Notes under the pieces: generated by a model
The model's database searches: none
Seen by the model: only the letters and a program-made list of their open reading frames with translations
What the model was told of the DNA's origin: nothing
Assembly: GCA_013816845.1 (NCBI GenBank)
Contig: JACDDU010000002.1
Span: 1 to 64,000, forward strand
DNA: 64,000 nt
From: Gammaproteobacteria bacterium
GTDB lineage: Bacteria > Pseudomonadota > Gammaproteobacteria > DSM-16500
Direction: 5' to 3'
Translations under genes and position numbers: made by a program
Part shown: positions 27,829-36,575 of the stretch, in pieces
Position numbering within the stretch: the stretch's first letter is position 1
Layout of the letters: each line of letters starts with the position of its first letter

Positions 27829-28653
27829 ATGTCGGCCCCAGTTGTGATTCAAGCTATTCCTCCGCAACTCGTCAATGAATTGGCGGCCTACGGTCCGTTT
27901 GATTTAAAAAATTATATTCAAGCTGAAAATTCACGGTGTCGATTTAGTGCAGAATTAAAAAATGGTCAACCTTTGCCAAGAGGCATGATTTGTACTGAAG
28001 ATGGCATTCTCACCGGTATTCCTGCTAAAGGAACGGAGGGTAGACATGAAGTTATCCTCACCATAGAAAATGAAGCGGGGCACATTCAAACCGCATTAAT
28101 TTTGACGATCAAATCAGCCCCTTCTACCGATGAAAAATATTTTGATGATTTAAAGTCACAAGTGTGGGAAGCGCTAGACCAAAATTTACCGATTCCAGAT
28201 TTAGGCGGATTAATTGAACGTGCTATCACACCGCAAGAAATTTATTATTTACTTGAGCGTTTCGGTTTAATTATGATTTGGGATGCCTTTAATCTGGAAA
28301 GTCCAGGCGATAAACATCCCCTAATGCTAAAAGACGCAAGTCCCCATTATGATGTATATGACCGTGGTAGTTGTCTTGTGGCAACACCCAAAGATTTATA
28401 TTCCCATGAGCGAACGTCACTCGATGGTATGCTAACGGCGCGAGCCATGGCACGTGAAGTTTACAAGCGAGGCTGGGCGATTGAGATGGCAGGCGTTGAC
28501 CGGTTCACCAAGGCGATTTGGGTTGAGCTCCAGCATTTATCAGATCAATATGGCCGCAAAGCTGAAATAGTTAATTACAAGCCCACCCCGTTATTAGTCG
28601 GATTATACACTGAGCAAGCGATTAACTTAGGGCCAAGAAAAGAAATGGAGTAA
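27829..28653 (+). CDS. Protein with N-terminal Ig-like (He_PIG type) domain, function unknown
   Basis: The 274-residue product has a putative Ig fold at about residues 5-95, with the characteristic pattern LPRGM (49-53), GILTGIP (59-65) and later EVILTIENEAG. The C-terminal part, about 105-274, is not recognised; it has mixed helix content and W/Y/D-rich stretches (IMIWDAFNLESPG). No signal peptide or membrane segment is visible, which is unusual since this Ig type is common in exported proteins. AAGGGA six bases upstream of the ATG is the ribosome-binding site. It lies between feoC and an effector-like gene. Confidence 0.75.
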   Translation: MSAPVVIQAIPPQLVNELAAYGPFDLKNYIQAENSRCRFSAELKNGQPLPRGMICTEDGILTGIPAKGTEGRHEVILTIENEAGHIQTALILTIKSAPSTDEKYFDDLKSQVWEALDQNLPIPDLGGLIERAITPQEIYYLLERFGLIMIWDAFNLESPGDKHPLMLKDASPHYDVYDRGSCLVATPKDLYSHERTSLDGMLTARAMAREVYKRGWAIEMAGVDRFTKAIWVELQHLSDQYGRKAEIVNYKPTPLLVGLYTEQAINLGPRKEME

Positions 28654-28733
28654 GTTGATTTCATTGAGTTTATGAAACCTTAAGGTGGGCTCGCTTATAA
28701 TTAGAAAATACCTTTAGAGAATAAGAGAAAACT

Positions 28734-30404
28734 ATGCTTCCCAAAAATCCAGGTTCAGATGATAAACAATCAAATGAGCAATTAAACCGAGAGGATCAGT
28801 ATGACACTGATACCGATGATGAAAGCTCGGAAAGTAGTGATGAGTTGGGCTCAGAAAGTGAAGTAGAGGCAGCGAATGAGCAATTAAACCGAGAGGATCA
28901 GTATGACACTGATACCGATGATGAAAGCTCGGAAAGTAGTGATGAGTTGGGCTCAGAAAGTGAAGTAGAGGCAGCGAATAAGCAAAACACGCTTCAAATT
29001 CCACAAAAACCTATCAAAGAGAAGGCAGATGCCGAAGTCGCTGAAAATAAAGAAGCCCCCGAAAAAAAACAATCGGTAGATGATTTAGCAAAAGAAAAAA
29101 AAGCACAAGAACAAGTAGCGGCTGAAAAAAAATTAGCAGAAGAAAAAGAAGCCACTGTACGATTACAAACGCAAGAAAGATTAGCCAACGCTAATGCTTA
29201 TCGATATCACTTTGGCATTCCAACGTGGTATCCAACCAATGAAGAAGGTAAGCAAGATGAAAAACCGGCTGGGCTTGAAACAAGATCGTTATTAACAGAA
29301 ATTTTAGCTGATGGATTATATCGATGTGATAAATTTCCAAAGTTTGCCATTGAATTAAAACAAGGCATGGCAAGACCCGTTCCTCCGCCCAGTAAAGGTG
29401 ATTTCGAGGAATGTTATAGAGCCGTGATTGACTTCTTAGCAGTCTCAAAAGGTGTTCGCACGATTGAAATCGATTGGAAAAAATCAAATCAATTTAGTGA
29501 AGAACGTTTAGCAATTATTTTAAAGCTTGCTGAAGAACGGGGTCTTGCTGTTCGCTTTGGTAGTAATATTAATAGTTTTCTTCAAACGCAGGATAAAGAA
29601 AGAAGTTTTATTTTCAATAAAGATTTAAAGGGAGAAGAAAAAAAACTTTCTCCGGAAGATGCTAAAGCACGCCGTATGAAATACGCGCAAATTTTAGGTG
29701 ACTTGCAAAATAAGGCTAATGCGCGATTAAATCGTAATGATGTGAAAGCTAAACAAGGAGACTTCGCTCGACGATTACAGGAACATCCTTTCCAAGCAGA
29801 ACGATTTGAATTGAATCGTAAAGTCTCAGCCATGAAATCAGCAAAAAAAGAATTGGATAGTCTCCTTAAAATTGATAGAGAAGAGCAAACCAAGCAGTAT
29901 CTTGCGCGAGTTTATAAAGACACAGAAACGATTGAGGATAAGGTTAAAGTTGCAAAGACTGAGATCGATTCATTAATAGAGCGCAGTAAGGAAATTAATA
30001 GAACGAAAGGTATTTTGGAGAGTCGTTTAAAAAATCCTAAACAGCTGTTGTCTGACCCAACTTTTGAACAAACCCAAGAAAATCGTAAGGCTTTATTAAA
30101 GCAATTAAAAGTAGAAGGAAGGGAAGTACTTATATTAAGTAAAGTTTGGCAGGCAGAAAGAAAGGCATTCGAGAAAGAAGGTCATTTCGTAGAATCTCCT
30201 AATAATGGAATGCTGAAATCCTTATTGAAAGAAAACCACCATGAAATGAAACAATGGCAAGACCACAAAGAGGAAGGAGAGGATAAATCAGATTCTACTA
30301 ATCTGACCCTAACCCAAATTGGAGAGAAACTCGAGAAGCTTGATAAGCTTAAACCTGAGCCCGAACTTGCTCAAGAAGAAAAACCAAGCCATCGACCATC
30401 TTGA
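28734..30404 (+). CDS. Repeat-bearing acidic/coiled-coil orphan protein, effector-like
   Basis: The 556-residue product is not recognised. Residues 14-47 and 48-81 are two identical 34-residue repeats, strongly acidic and serine-rich (DTDTDDESSESSDELGSESE), typical of phosphorylatable disordered tails. Residues 85-160 are an Ala/Lys/Glu-rich helix. A compact part at about 223-283 contains AVIDFLAVSKGVRTIEIDW and LAEERGLAVRFG, and looks like an alpha/beta unit. Residues 300-470 are highly charged and coiled-coil-like. The last 50 residues are polar and glutamate-rich. There is no signal peptide. An effector role is inferred from the build only. Confidence 0.75.
   Translation: MLPKNPGSDDKQSNEQLNREDQYDTDTDDESSESSDELGSESEVEAANEQLNREDQYDTDTDDESSESSDELGSESEVEAANKQNTLQIPQKPIKEKADAEVAENKEAPEKKQSVDDLAKEKKAQEQVAAEKKLAEEKEATVRLQTQERLANANAYRYHFGIPTWYPTNEEGKQDEKPAGLETRSLLTEILADGLYRCDKFPKFAIELKQGMARPVPPPSKGDFEECYRAVIDFLAVSKGVRTIEIDWKKSNQFSEERLAIILKLAEERGLAVRFGSNINSFLQTQDKERSFIFNKDLKGEEKKLSPEDAKARRMKYAQILGDLQNKANARLNRNDVKAKQGDFARRLQEHPFQAERFELNRKVSAMKSAKKELDSLLKIDREEQTKQYLARVYKDTETIEDKVKVAKTEIDSLIERSKEINRTKGILESRLKNPKQLLSDPTFEQTQENRKALLKQLKVEGREVLILSKVWQAERKAFEKEGHFVESPNNGMLKSLLKENHHEMKQWQDHKEEGEDKSDSTNLTLTQIGEKLEKLDKLKPEPELAQEEKPSHRPS
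28773..28976 (+). repeat. Perfect 102-bp tandem duplication (2 copies)
   Basis: Bases 28773-28874 and 28875-28976 are identical, each beginning AATGAGCAATTAAACC. The unit is 34 codons, so the frame is kept. Synonymous positions also match, which indicates a recent duplication or ongoing conversion. Confidence 0.97.
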
Positions 30405-30580
30405 TACGCGTTTTAGAATGATTCAAATTATCGTTAGGCTTTCAAGTTCGCAAATTATTATTAGCTAATAAGTAATGAAATTGCTTCTTCTAATAAAAAC
30501 CAATCATTTACCTTGCGCCGCATGTTTTGATTCATATAAAATCACTGCCCTATTCATTTATTGAATCAACAGAGGCTGAT

Positions 30581-31360
30581 GTGCGCAAACCCTTAATTGC
30601 TGGTAATTGGAAAATGCATGGCACAAAGCAACAGGCCAGTGCTTTGATTCAAGCCATTCTGAAGGGGTATCACCATCATTCAATTGATGTTGTCGTTTGT
30701 CCAGCCTTCGTTCACCTTGATCTTGTTCAGCAGGCATGTACCGCCAGTGACATCCATCTAGGTGCGCAAAATCTTTATATTAATCCGCAAGGCGCATTTA
30801 CGGGTGAAGTTGCAGGTCCCATGCTTTCCGATTTAGGTTGTCGCTATGTTTTAGTGGGCCATTCCGAACGACGCACGATTTTCCAGGAAGATTTGGATTT
30901 AATTGCAGCAAAATTTAATGCTGCATTAACTGCTAACTTGACTCCTATACTTTGTGTCGGAGAAACGCAGGAAGAGCGTGAAAAGAATCAAACAGAAAGT
31001 ATCATTACGAATCAAATCCAATCGGTTATTGATCTCGTAGGCATTGCAGGTTTTAAAAATGCAGTGATTGCCTATGAACCTGTTTGGGCGATTGGCACAG
31101 GTTTAACTGCGACCCCGACCGAGGCCGATGCAGTGCATCACTTTATACGACAGTTAATTGCGCAAAATAATGTTGCTATGGCGGAAACAATTCGTATACT
31201 GTACGGCGGCAGTATGAAGCCGGAGAATGCCCATGCTTTACTCAGCATGCCTAATATTGATGGTGGATTAATAGGTGGCGCTTCTCTGAATGCAGAGCAA
31301 TTTTTAGCCATATGCCAAGCCGCAATTGAAAGCGGATTTGAAAATAAGCGCAGTGCTTAA
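30581..31360 (+). CDS. tpiA: Triosephosphate isomerase (GTG start)
   Basis: Interconverts dihydroxyacetone phosphate and glyceraldehyde 3-phosphate in glycolysis and gluconeogenesis. The start is GTG 30581, giving RKPLIAGNWKMHG and 259 residues (E. coli 255), with AGAGG upstream. An in-frame TTG at 30527 would add 18 unrelated residues. Catalytic K11, H94 (GHSERR) and E166 (YEPVWAIGTG) are present, as is the phosphate loop LYGGS. secG and tRNA-Leu follow, an arrangement common in gammaproteobacteria. Confidence 0.96.
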   Translation: MRKPLIAGNWKMHGTKQQASALIQAILKGYHHHSIDVVVCPAFVHLDLVQQACTASDIHLGAQNLYINPQGAFTGEVAGPMLSDLGCRYVLVGHSERRTIFQEDLDLIAAKFNAALTANLTPILCVGETQEEREKNQTESIITNQIQSVIDLVGIAGFKNAVIAYEPVWAIGTGLTATPTEADAVHHFIRQLIAQNNVAMAETIRILYGGSMKPENAHALLSMPNIDGGLIGGASLNAEQFLAICQAAIESGFENKRSA

Positions 31361-31395
31361 CGTTTTTTTACTGAAATAAAGGTCTTAGGGTACTA

Positions 31396-31728
31396 ATGTA
31401 TCAATTGATTTTACTGGTTCATGTGTTCGCAGCTGTTTGTTTGATTGCACTCGTCCTTGTGCAACAAGGCAAAGGTGCCACACTGGGAGCTGCTTTTGGA
31501 AGTGGTGCCTCGCAAACTGTTTTTGGTAGCCGTGGTTCTGGCTCTTTTTTATTTAAAATTACCGGCGGTTTTTTGATTATTTTTTTTGCAACAAGCCTTG
31601 TTTTAAATAACATGGCAGTACGGGCTTATAAACAAGAAAAAGTGATGACGCTTCCCTTCGGTGGTAAGTCAGTACCAAGCACTGAAGTACCTGCAAAGCG
31701 CACACCAGAAGTACCAACAAGAAAATAA
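31396..31728 (+). CDS. secG: Preprotein translocase subunit SecG
   Basis: SecG is the small third subunit of SecYEG. The 110-residue product has two membrane segments, at about 3-20 and 52-70, flanking the conserved LVQQGKGATLGAAFGSGASQTVFG. The C-terminal tail is proline- and charge-rich. It is followed after four bases by a tRNA-Leu gene, as in E. coli secG-leuU. Confidence 0.95.
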   Translation: MYQLILLVHVFAAVCLIALVLVQQGKGATLGAAFGSGASQTVFGSRGSGSFLFKITGGFLIIFFATSLVLNNMAVRAYKQEKVMTLPFGGKSVPSTEVPAKRTPEVPTRK

Positions 31729-31732
31729 AAAA

Positions 31733-31814
31733 GCCGATGTGGTGGAATTGGTAGACACGCTACCTTGAGGTGGTAGTGGCGAAAGCTGTGCCGGTTCGAG
31801 TCCGGCCCTCGGCA
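31733..31814 (+). tRNA. tRNA-Leu (anticodon GAG)
   Basis: The sequence folds as a class II tRNA. It has the D-arm region TGGTGGAATTGGTAGACACG, the anticodon stem CTACC/GGTAG with anticodon GAG at 31767-31769, a short variable arm with GGC-GAAA-GCT, and the T arm GCCGGTTCGAGTCCGGC. The 5' acceptor strand GCCGATG faces CCTCGGC, leaving a U6-C67 mismatch. The discriminator is A. The next bases are ATAG, so CCA is not encoded and must be added by the CCA enzyme. Confidence 0.95.
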
Positions 31815-31833
31815 ATAGTTACATTATAATTAA

Positions 31834-31887
31834 ACGTCAATGAAAAGGTTGTGGTATATCTTGGCAACCCGCGTAAAATGATGACGT
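31834..31887 (+). promoter_or_regulatory. Nested inverted repeats in the tRNA-Leu / nuoA spacer
   Basis: ACGTCA at 31834-31839 pairs with TGACGT at 31882-31887, and inside it GGTTG at 31847-31851 pairs with CAACC at 31865-31869. Candidate -10 hexamers are TATAAT at 31825-31830 and TAAAAT at 31874-31879. Neither has a well-spaced consensus -35; TTGTGG at 31849-31854 is 19 bp from the second. The nuo operon promoter probably lies in this 92-bp spacer. Confidence 0.35.
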
Positions 31888-31906
31888 GTAGAAAAGGGGC
31901 GAGGCG

Positions 31907-32263
31907 GTGCTGCAAAATTATTTACCAGTATTGCTCTTTATGGTGGTCGGCGTAGCGGTTGGGCTGATTGCACCATTGCTTGGCTATTTATTGGGACCTA
32001 AACGTCCTAATCCTCAAAAGCTTTCTGCTTATGAATGCGGTTTTGAACCTTTTAACGATGCTCGTGCACCCTTTGATGTTCGCTATTACTTAGTCGCTAT
32101 TTTATTTATCATTTTTGATTTAGAAACGGCCTTTCTCGTTCCTTGGGCAGTCGTTTTTCGCGAATTAGGATGGTTTGGTATGGCCGTGATGGGTATTTTT
32201 TTAGGGCTGTTAACCATCGGTTTTATTTATGAATGGCGTAAAGGAGCCTTGGAATGGGAATAA
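31907..32263 (+). CDS. nuoA: NADH-quinone oxidoreductase subunit A (GTG start)
   Basis: Membrane subunit near the quinone site of proton-pumping complex I. The 118-residue product has three membrane segments and the conserved [27 protein letters not shown] loop with its conserved cysteine. The start is GTG 31907, with AAGGGG seven bases upstream. It overlaps nuoB by ten bases. First of 14 contiguous nuo genes. Confidence 0.96.
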   Translation: MLQNYLPVLLFMVVGVAVGLIAPLLGYLLGPKRPNPQKLSAYECGFEPFNDARAPFDVRYYLVAILFIIFDLETAFLVPWAVVFRELGWFGMAVMGIFLGLLTIGFIYEWRKGALEWE

Positions 32264-32727
32264 GCGATATTATTAAACCGGGGTTTTATGTCACGACCAT
32301 TGAAAGTGTTCTTGACTGGGCGCGTGCAGGATCGCTTTGGCCCATGTCATTCGGGCTTGCGTGTTGTGCAGTGGAAATGATGCATGCTGCAGCCTCACGT
32401 TACGATATGGATCGCTTCGGTATTATTTTTCGACCAAGCCCGCGTCAATCTGACGTCATTATCGTTGCGGGAACGCTCTGTAATAAAATGGCGCCTGCTT
32501 TTCGTAAAGTTTATGAACAAATGGCTGAACCGCGTTATGTTGTCTCCATGGGTTCTTGTGCGAATGGTGGTGGGTATTACCACTATTCTTATTCTGTCGT
32601 CCGCGGTTGTGATCGAATTGTTCCCGTAGATATTTATGTTCCGGGCTGCCCTCCAACAGCGGAAGCACTCGTTTACGGGATGATTCAGTTGCAAAATAAA
32701 ATTCGCCGTAAACGAATCGAACGGTAG
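32254..32727 (+). CDS. nuoB: NADH-quinone oxidoreductase subunit B
   Basis: NuoB holds the terminal 4Fe-4S cluster N2 that passes electrons to quinone. The 157-residue product has the cluster ligands C37, C38, C102 and C132 ([21 protein letters not shown]). No long C-terminal extension is present. It overlaps nuoA, and nuoC follows eight bases later. Confidence 0.97.
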   Translation: MGISDIIKPGFYVTTIESVLDWARAGSLWPMSFGLACCAVEMMHAAASRYDMDRFGIIFRPSPRQSDVIIVAGTLCNKMAPAFRKVYEQMAEPRYVVSMGSCANGGGYYHYSYSVVRGCDRIVPVDIYVPGCPPTAEALVYGMIQLQNKIRRKRIER

Positions 32728-32735
32728 GTTTTGCC

Positions 32736-33431
32736 ATGGCGTCTGTCACGGATTTAGCAACTCTCATCAATGCGCAATTTTCGCATTGGATTGAGGGAAG
32801 TAAAATTGAATTTGAAGAATTAACTATCGATGTTTTCCCATCTCATCTGATTGATCTTTGCTTAATATTACGGGATCAAGCTGAATTTGATTTTAAAATG
32901 TTAGTGGATGTTTGTGGCATTGATTATTTAGAATATGGTTTAGATGATTGGCAAACGAAGTCAACAACCTTAACTGGATTTTCCCGCGGTGTAACCGAAA
33001 AGTGGTTGCGTGTGGAGCCCGCAAAGCCTACACGTTTTGCTTCAATTTACCACTTATTATCTTTAACTCATAATCACCGCATTCGTTTACGCGTCAATAT
33101 TCCTGATGATGCTGATCTGATGGTTGATTCAGTTGTTGATATTTGGCCTTCTGCAAATTGGTTTGAAAGAGAATCATTTGATTTATTTGGCATTGCTTAC
33201 AAAGGTCATCCGGATTTACGACGAATTTTAACTGATTACGGTTTTGTGGGTCATCCTTTCCGAAAAGATTTTCCGCTCATTGGTAAAGTCGAAGCGCGTT
33301 TTGATGCAGCGCTTAATCGCGTTGTTTACGAACCCGTTAGCATCGAGCCCCGAATACTTGAGCCCAAAGTCATTCGTCATGATCATCGCTACATTGTAGG
33401 CGAGGAAGGTATCCATGATGAAAGAAAATAA
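32736..33431 (+). CDS. nuoC: NADH-quinone oxidoreductase subunit C
   Basis: NuoC is the 30-kDa-type subunit of the peripheral arm connecting module. The 231-residue product carries the family signature near residues 144-180: [24 protein letters not shown], then HPFRKDFPL. It is separate from nuoD, unlike the nuoCD fusion of E. coli, and its last 17 bases overlap nuoD. Confidence 0.96.
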   Translation: MASVTDLATLINAQFSHWIEGSKIEFEELTIDVFPSHLIDLCLILRDQAEFDFKMLVDVCGIDYLEYGLDDWQTKSTTLTGFSRGVTEKWLRVEPAKPTRFASIYHLLSLTHNHRIRLRVNIPDDADLMVDSVVDIWPSANWFERESFDLFGIAYKGHPDLRRILTDYGFVGHPFRKDFPLIGKVEARFDAALNRVVYEPVSIEPRILEPKVIRHDHRYIVGEEGIHDERK

Positions 33432-34686
33432 TGCGCCAGAAATTAAAAATTACGTCTTTAATTTTGGCCCTCAACATCCTGCTGCGCATGGTGTGTTGCG
33501 ACTTATTTTAGAAGTAGATGGTGAAACAATCGTTCGAGTTGATCCTCATGTAGGTTTGTTGCATCGTGCTACTGAAAAGTTGGCAGAAAGCAAACCTTTC
33601 AATCACACCATTGGTTATATGGATCGATTAGATTACGTCTCGATGATGTGTAATGAGCATGGTTATGTTCTTGCTATTGAAAAGTTGTTAGGTATTACGC
33701 CACCTATTCGTGCTCAATATATCCGGGTGATGTTTGATGAAATAACCCGAATTCTGAATCATTTATTGTGGTTAGCAGGACATGGGATTGATAACGGCGC
33801 TATGGCAGTTTTCTTGTATTGTTTTCGCGAGCGTGAAGATTTACTGGATTGCTACGAAGCAGCATCTGGGGCGCGTATGCACGCAACCTACTACCGACCA
33901 GGTGGCGTTTACCGCGATTTACCAGACAAAATGCCACAATATCGTCCTTCAAAATGGCAAAGCAAAAAAGAAGTCGCTGAACTCAATAAAAATCGTCAAG
34001 GGACGCTGCTCGATTTTATCAATGACTTTACGCAACGATTTCCAAAGTGCGTGGATGAATATGAGGAATTACTTACTAATAATCGTATTTGGAAACAACG
34101 GACCGTCAATATCGGTATTATTCCAGCCGATCGTGCAATTGCTTTGGGTTTTACTGGACCGATGTTACGAGGTTCTGGGGTTGCTTGGGATTTGCGAAAA
34201 AAACAACCTTATGAAGTATACGATCGGCTAGATTTTGATATTCCCATTGGCACAGTCGGTGATTGTTATGATCGTTACCTAGTGCGCATCAACGAAATGC
34301 GGCAATCTAATCGAATTATCCAACAGTGTGTTGCTTGGCTGAACGCTAATCCCGGTCCCGTTATGATTGATGACTATAAAGTTGCAATTCCGCCTCGCAG
34401 CGAAATGAAAATTAGTATGGAAGCGATGATTCATCATTTTAAAAATATGACAGAAGGTTATAGCGTTCCTGAGGGTGAAGTCTACACTGCAATTGAACAT
34501 CCTAAAGGTGAATTTGGTATTTATATCGCTTCTGATGGTGCAAATAAACCTTATCGTTTAAAAGTTCGACCTGCTGGTTTTCCTCACTTAGCAGGATTAA
34601 ATGAGTTGATACAGGGTCACATGATTTCAGATGTGGTTTCGGTCTTGTCTAGTTTAGATATTGTTTTTGGTGAGATAGATCGATAA
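33415..34686 (+). CDS. nuoD: NADH-quinone oxidoreductase subunit D
   Basis: NuoD is the 49-kDa-type subunit that lines the quinone pocket with NuoB. The 423-residue product has [15 protein letters not shown] near the start, [12 protein letters not shown], and the C-terminal [18 protein letters not shown] and DIVFGEIDR. Two ATG codons stand together at 33415 and 33418; I kept the first. Its stop shares a base with the nuoE start. Confidence 0.97.
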   Translation: MMKENNAPEIKNYVFNFGPQHPAAHGVLRLILEVDGETIVRVDPHVGLLHRATEKLAESKPFNHTIGYMDRLDYVSMMCNEHGYVLAIEKLLGITPPIRAQYIRVMFDEITRILNHLLWLAGHGIDNGAMAVFLYCFREREDLLDCYEAASGARMHATYYRPGGVYRDLPDKMPQYRPSKWQSKKEVAELNKNRQGTLLDFINDFTQRFPKCVDEYEELLTNNRIWKQRTVNIGIIPADRAIALGFTGPMLRGSGVAWDLRKKQPYEVYDRLDFDIPIGTVGDCYDRYLVRINEMRQSNRIIQQCVAWLNANPGPVMIDDYKVAIPPRSEMKISMEAMIHHFKNMTEGYSVPEGEVYTAIEHPKGEFGIYIASDGANKPYRLKVRPAGFPHLAGLNELIQGHMISDVVSVLSSLDIVFGEIDR

Positions 34687-35264
34687 TGAACGATGAAAAT
34701 AAACCAATAGCATTCGAGCGATTAGATCATGAGCGTATTCCAATGAATATGCCTGATGCAGCACAACCTATCGAGCTTTCAGAAAATATACGTCATCGCC
34801 TCGATCAATGGCTCAAACGCTACCCCGCTGATAAACGACAGTCTGGGGTGTTTGAAGCTTTGCGATTAGTTCAAGAAGAAAATAATGGGTCACTCAATGT
34901 TGCCTTGATGGATGCAGTTGCTGCTTATTTAGGGATTACTAAAATTTCTGTTTATGAAGTTGCAGCGTTTTACACAATGTACGAATTAAATCCTGTCGGT
35001 CGACATGTCATTCACGTTTGCACCAATATTTCTTGCACCTTAAATGGCGCAGAAAAAGTTTTAGAACGTTTAAAAGAAACTTTACATATTAATCTCAATG
35101 AAACAACGGGAGACCGTCGTTTTACATTAAAAGAAGTTGAATGTTTGGGTGCCTGTATTGCGCCTCCTGTTTGTATGATTGATAAAAAATATTATGAAAA
35201 TGTCACGCCTGAAAAAATTGATCGTATTGTGGCTGATTTAAGCACGGAACCACATCATGAATGA
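34686..35264 (+). CDS. nuoE: NADH-quinone oxidoreductase subunit E
   Basis: NuoE is the 24-kDa-type subunit with 2Fe-2S cluster N1a. The 192-residue product has the ligands in VCTNISC and CLGACIAPP, with family regions [13 protein letters not shown] and EVAAFYTMY. It is about 25 residues longer than E. coli NuoE (166), mostly as an N-terminal extension. It overlaps nuoD by one base and nuoF by eight. Confidence 0.96.
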   Translation: MNDENKPIAFERLDHERIPMNMPDAAQPIELSENIRHRLDQWLKRYPADKRQSGVFEALRLVQEENNGSLNVALMDAVAAYLGITKISVYEVAAFYTMYELNPVGRHVIHVCTNISCTLNGAEKVLERLKETLHINLNETTGDRRFTLKEVECLGACIAPPVCMIDKKYYENVTPEKIDRIVADLSTEPHHE

Positions 35265-36528
35265 AGTTTGTTTCCGCACCCTAAAGCTTGATAAACCTTG
35301 GACGCTCGCAACTTATCTTTCTGCAGGCGGATATGAGCAATGGAAAAAAGTGCTTCGCGAACAAACGCCACCCGAAAAAATTATTGAAGCGATCAAAGCT
35401 TCAGCATTACGCGGTCGGGGCGGAGCGGGATTCTCTACCGGATTAAAGTGGAGTTTCATTAAACGGGATATGCCAGGTCAAAAATACTTATTATGCAACT
35501 CTGATGAAGGTGAGCCCGGCACTTGCAAAGATCGAGATATCTTACGGTTTAATCCTCACCAACTCATCGAAGGTATGGCTATTGCAGCGTATGCCATGGG
35601 CGTCAGCGTTGCTTACAATTATATTCGGGGTGAATATTACGAGCCCTACGAACGTTTTGAAGAAGCGCTTCGTGAAGCAAAAGAAGCCGGTTTTTTAGGT
35701 GAAAACATTTTATCTTCCGGATTTAATTTTGAATTGTATTCGCATTTAGGTGCCGGTGCTTATATATGCGGTGAAGAAACCGCATTGATGGAATCACTCG
35801 AAGGTAAGCGCGGATTACCCCGTAATAAACCGCCTTTTCCTGCCATGCGCGGTTTATATGGCAAACCGACAACCATCAACAACACTGAAACTTTTACTTC
35901 GATCCCCGTCATTATGGAAAAAGGGGCTGAATGGTTTCTCAACTTGGGCAAGCCTAATAACGGCGGCGTTAAAATATTTTCCGTCACGGGTAATGTTAAT
36001 AATCCAGGCAACTTTGAAATTCCATTAGGAACACCTTTCCGCGATTTATTGGCTTTAGCAGGTGGGGTGACGAATGATCACAAACTTAAAGCGGTCATTC
36101 CAGGTGGCTCATCGATGCCGATTTTACCTGCAGATGTCATGATGGATTTAACGATGGATTTTGATTCAATACAAAAAGCAGGATCGGGGTTAGGATCGGG
36201 TGCAGTCATTGTCTTGGATGAAACAGTTTGTATCGTCAAACTACTTGAACGTATTTCAAGATTTTACATGGATGAATCATGTGGACAATGTACACCCTGT
36301 CGTGAAGGCACAGGGTGGTTATATAGACTTACGCGCGACATCGAGAACGGACGCGGTACAAAAGAAGATATCGAAACCCTACGTCGCTCAGCTAAAAATA
36401 TTGAAGGTCGAACAATTTGTGCTTTTGGTGAAGCAGCAGCCTGGCCTGTGGGGGGCTGCTTGAAGCATTTTTATGATGAATTCTTATACCATGTTGAACA
36501 TAAAAAGTGTTTGCCGGGAACGTGCTGA
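35257..36528 (+). CDS. nuoF: NADH-quinone oxidoreductase subunit F
   Basis: NuoF binds NADH and FMN and holds 4Fe-4S cluster N3. The 423-residue product has the nucleotide-binding [31 protein letters not shown], the FMN region [19 protein letters not shown], and cluster ligands in [12 protein letters not shown] plus a later CAFGEAA. It ends in a cysteine. nuoG follows after 47 bp. Confidence 0.97.
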   Translation: MNEVCFRTLKLDKPWTLATYLSAGGYEQWKKVLREQTPPEKIIEAIKASALRGRGGAGFSTGLKWSFIKRDMPGQKYLLCNSDEGEPGTCKDRDILRFNPHQLIEGMAIAAYAMGVSVAYNYIRGEYYEPYERFEEALREAKEAGFLGENILSSGFNFELYSHLGAGAYICGEETALMESLEGKRGLPRNKPPFPAMRGLYGKPTTINNTETFTSIPVIMEKGAEWFLNLGKPNNGGVKIFSVTGNVNNPGNFEIPLGTPFRDLLALAGGVTNDHKLKAVIPGGSSMPILPADVMMDLTMDFDSIQKAGSGLGSGAVIVLDETVCIVKLLERISRFYMDESCGQCTPCREGTGWLYRLTRDIENGRGTKEDIETLRRSAKNIEGRTICAFGEAAAWPVGGCLKHFYDEFLYHVEHKKCLPGTC

Positions 36529-36575
36529 GTGTTTGCTGCTAAGCACGAAGCCTATAAACAAACAATAGGTTAATT

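Noticed and set aside
28732-29004. A minus-strand reading frame with two identical repeats
   Set aside because: It is the mirror of the tandem duplication in the plus-strand gene and has no independent support.
33782-34231. A 149-codon plus-strand frame inside nuoD, and similar frames inside nuoL
   Set aside because: They are out-of-frame shadows of well-conserved subunits and lack ribosome-binding sites.
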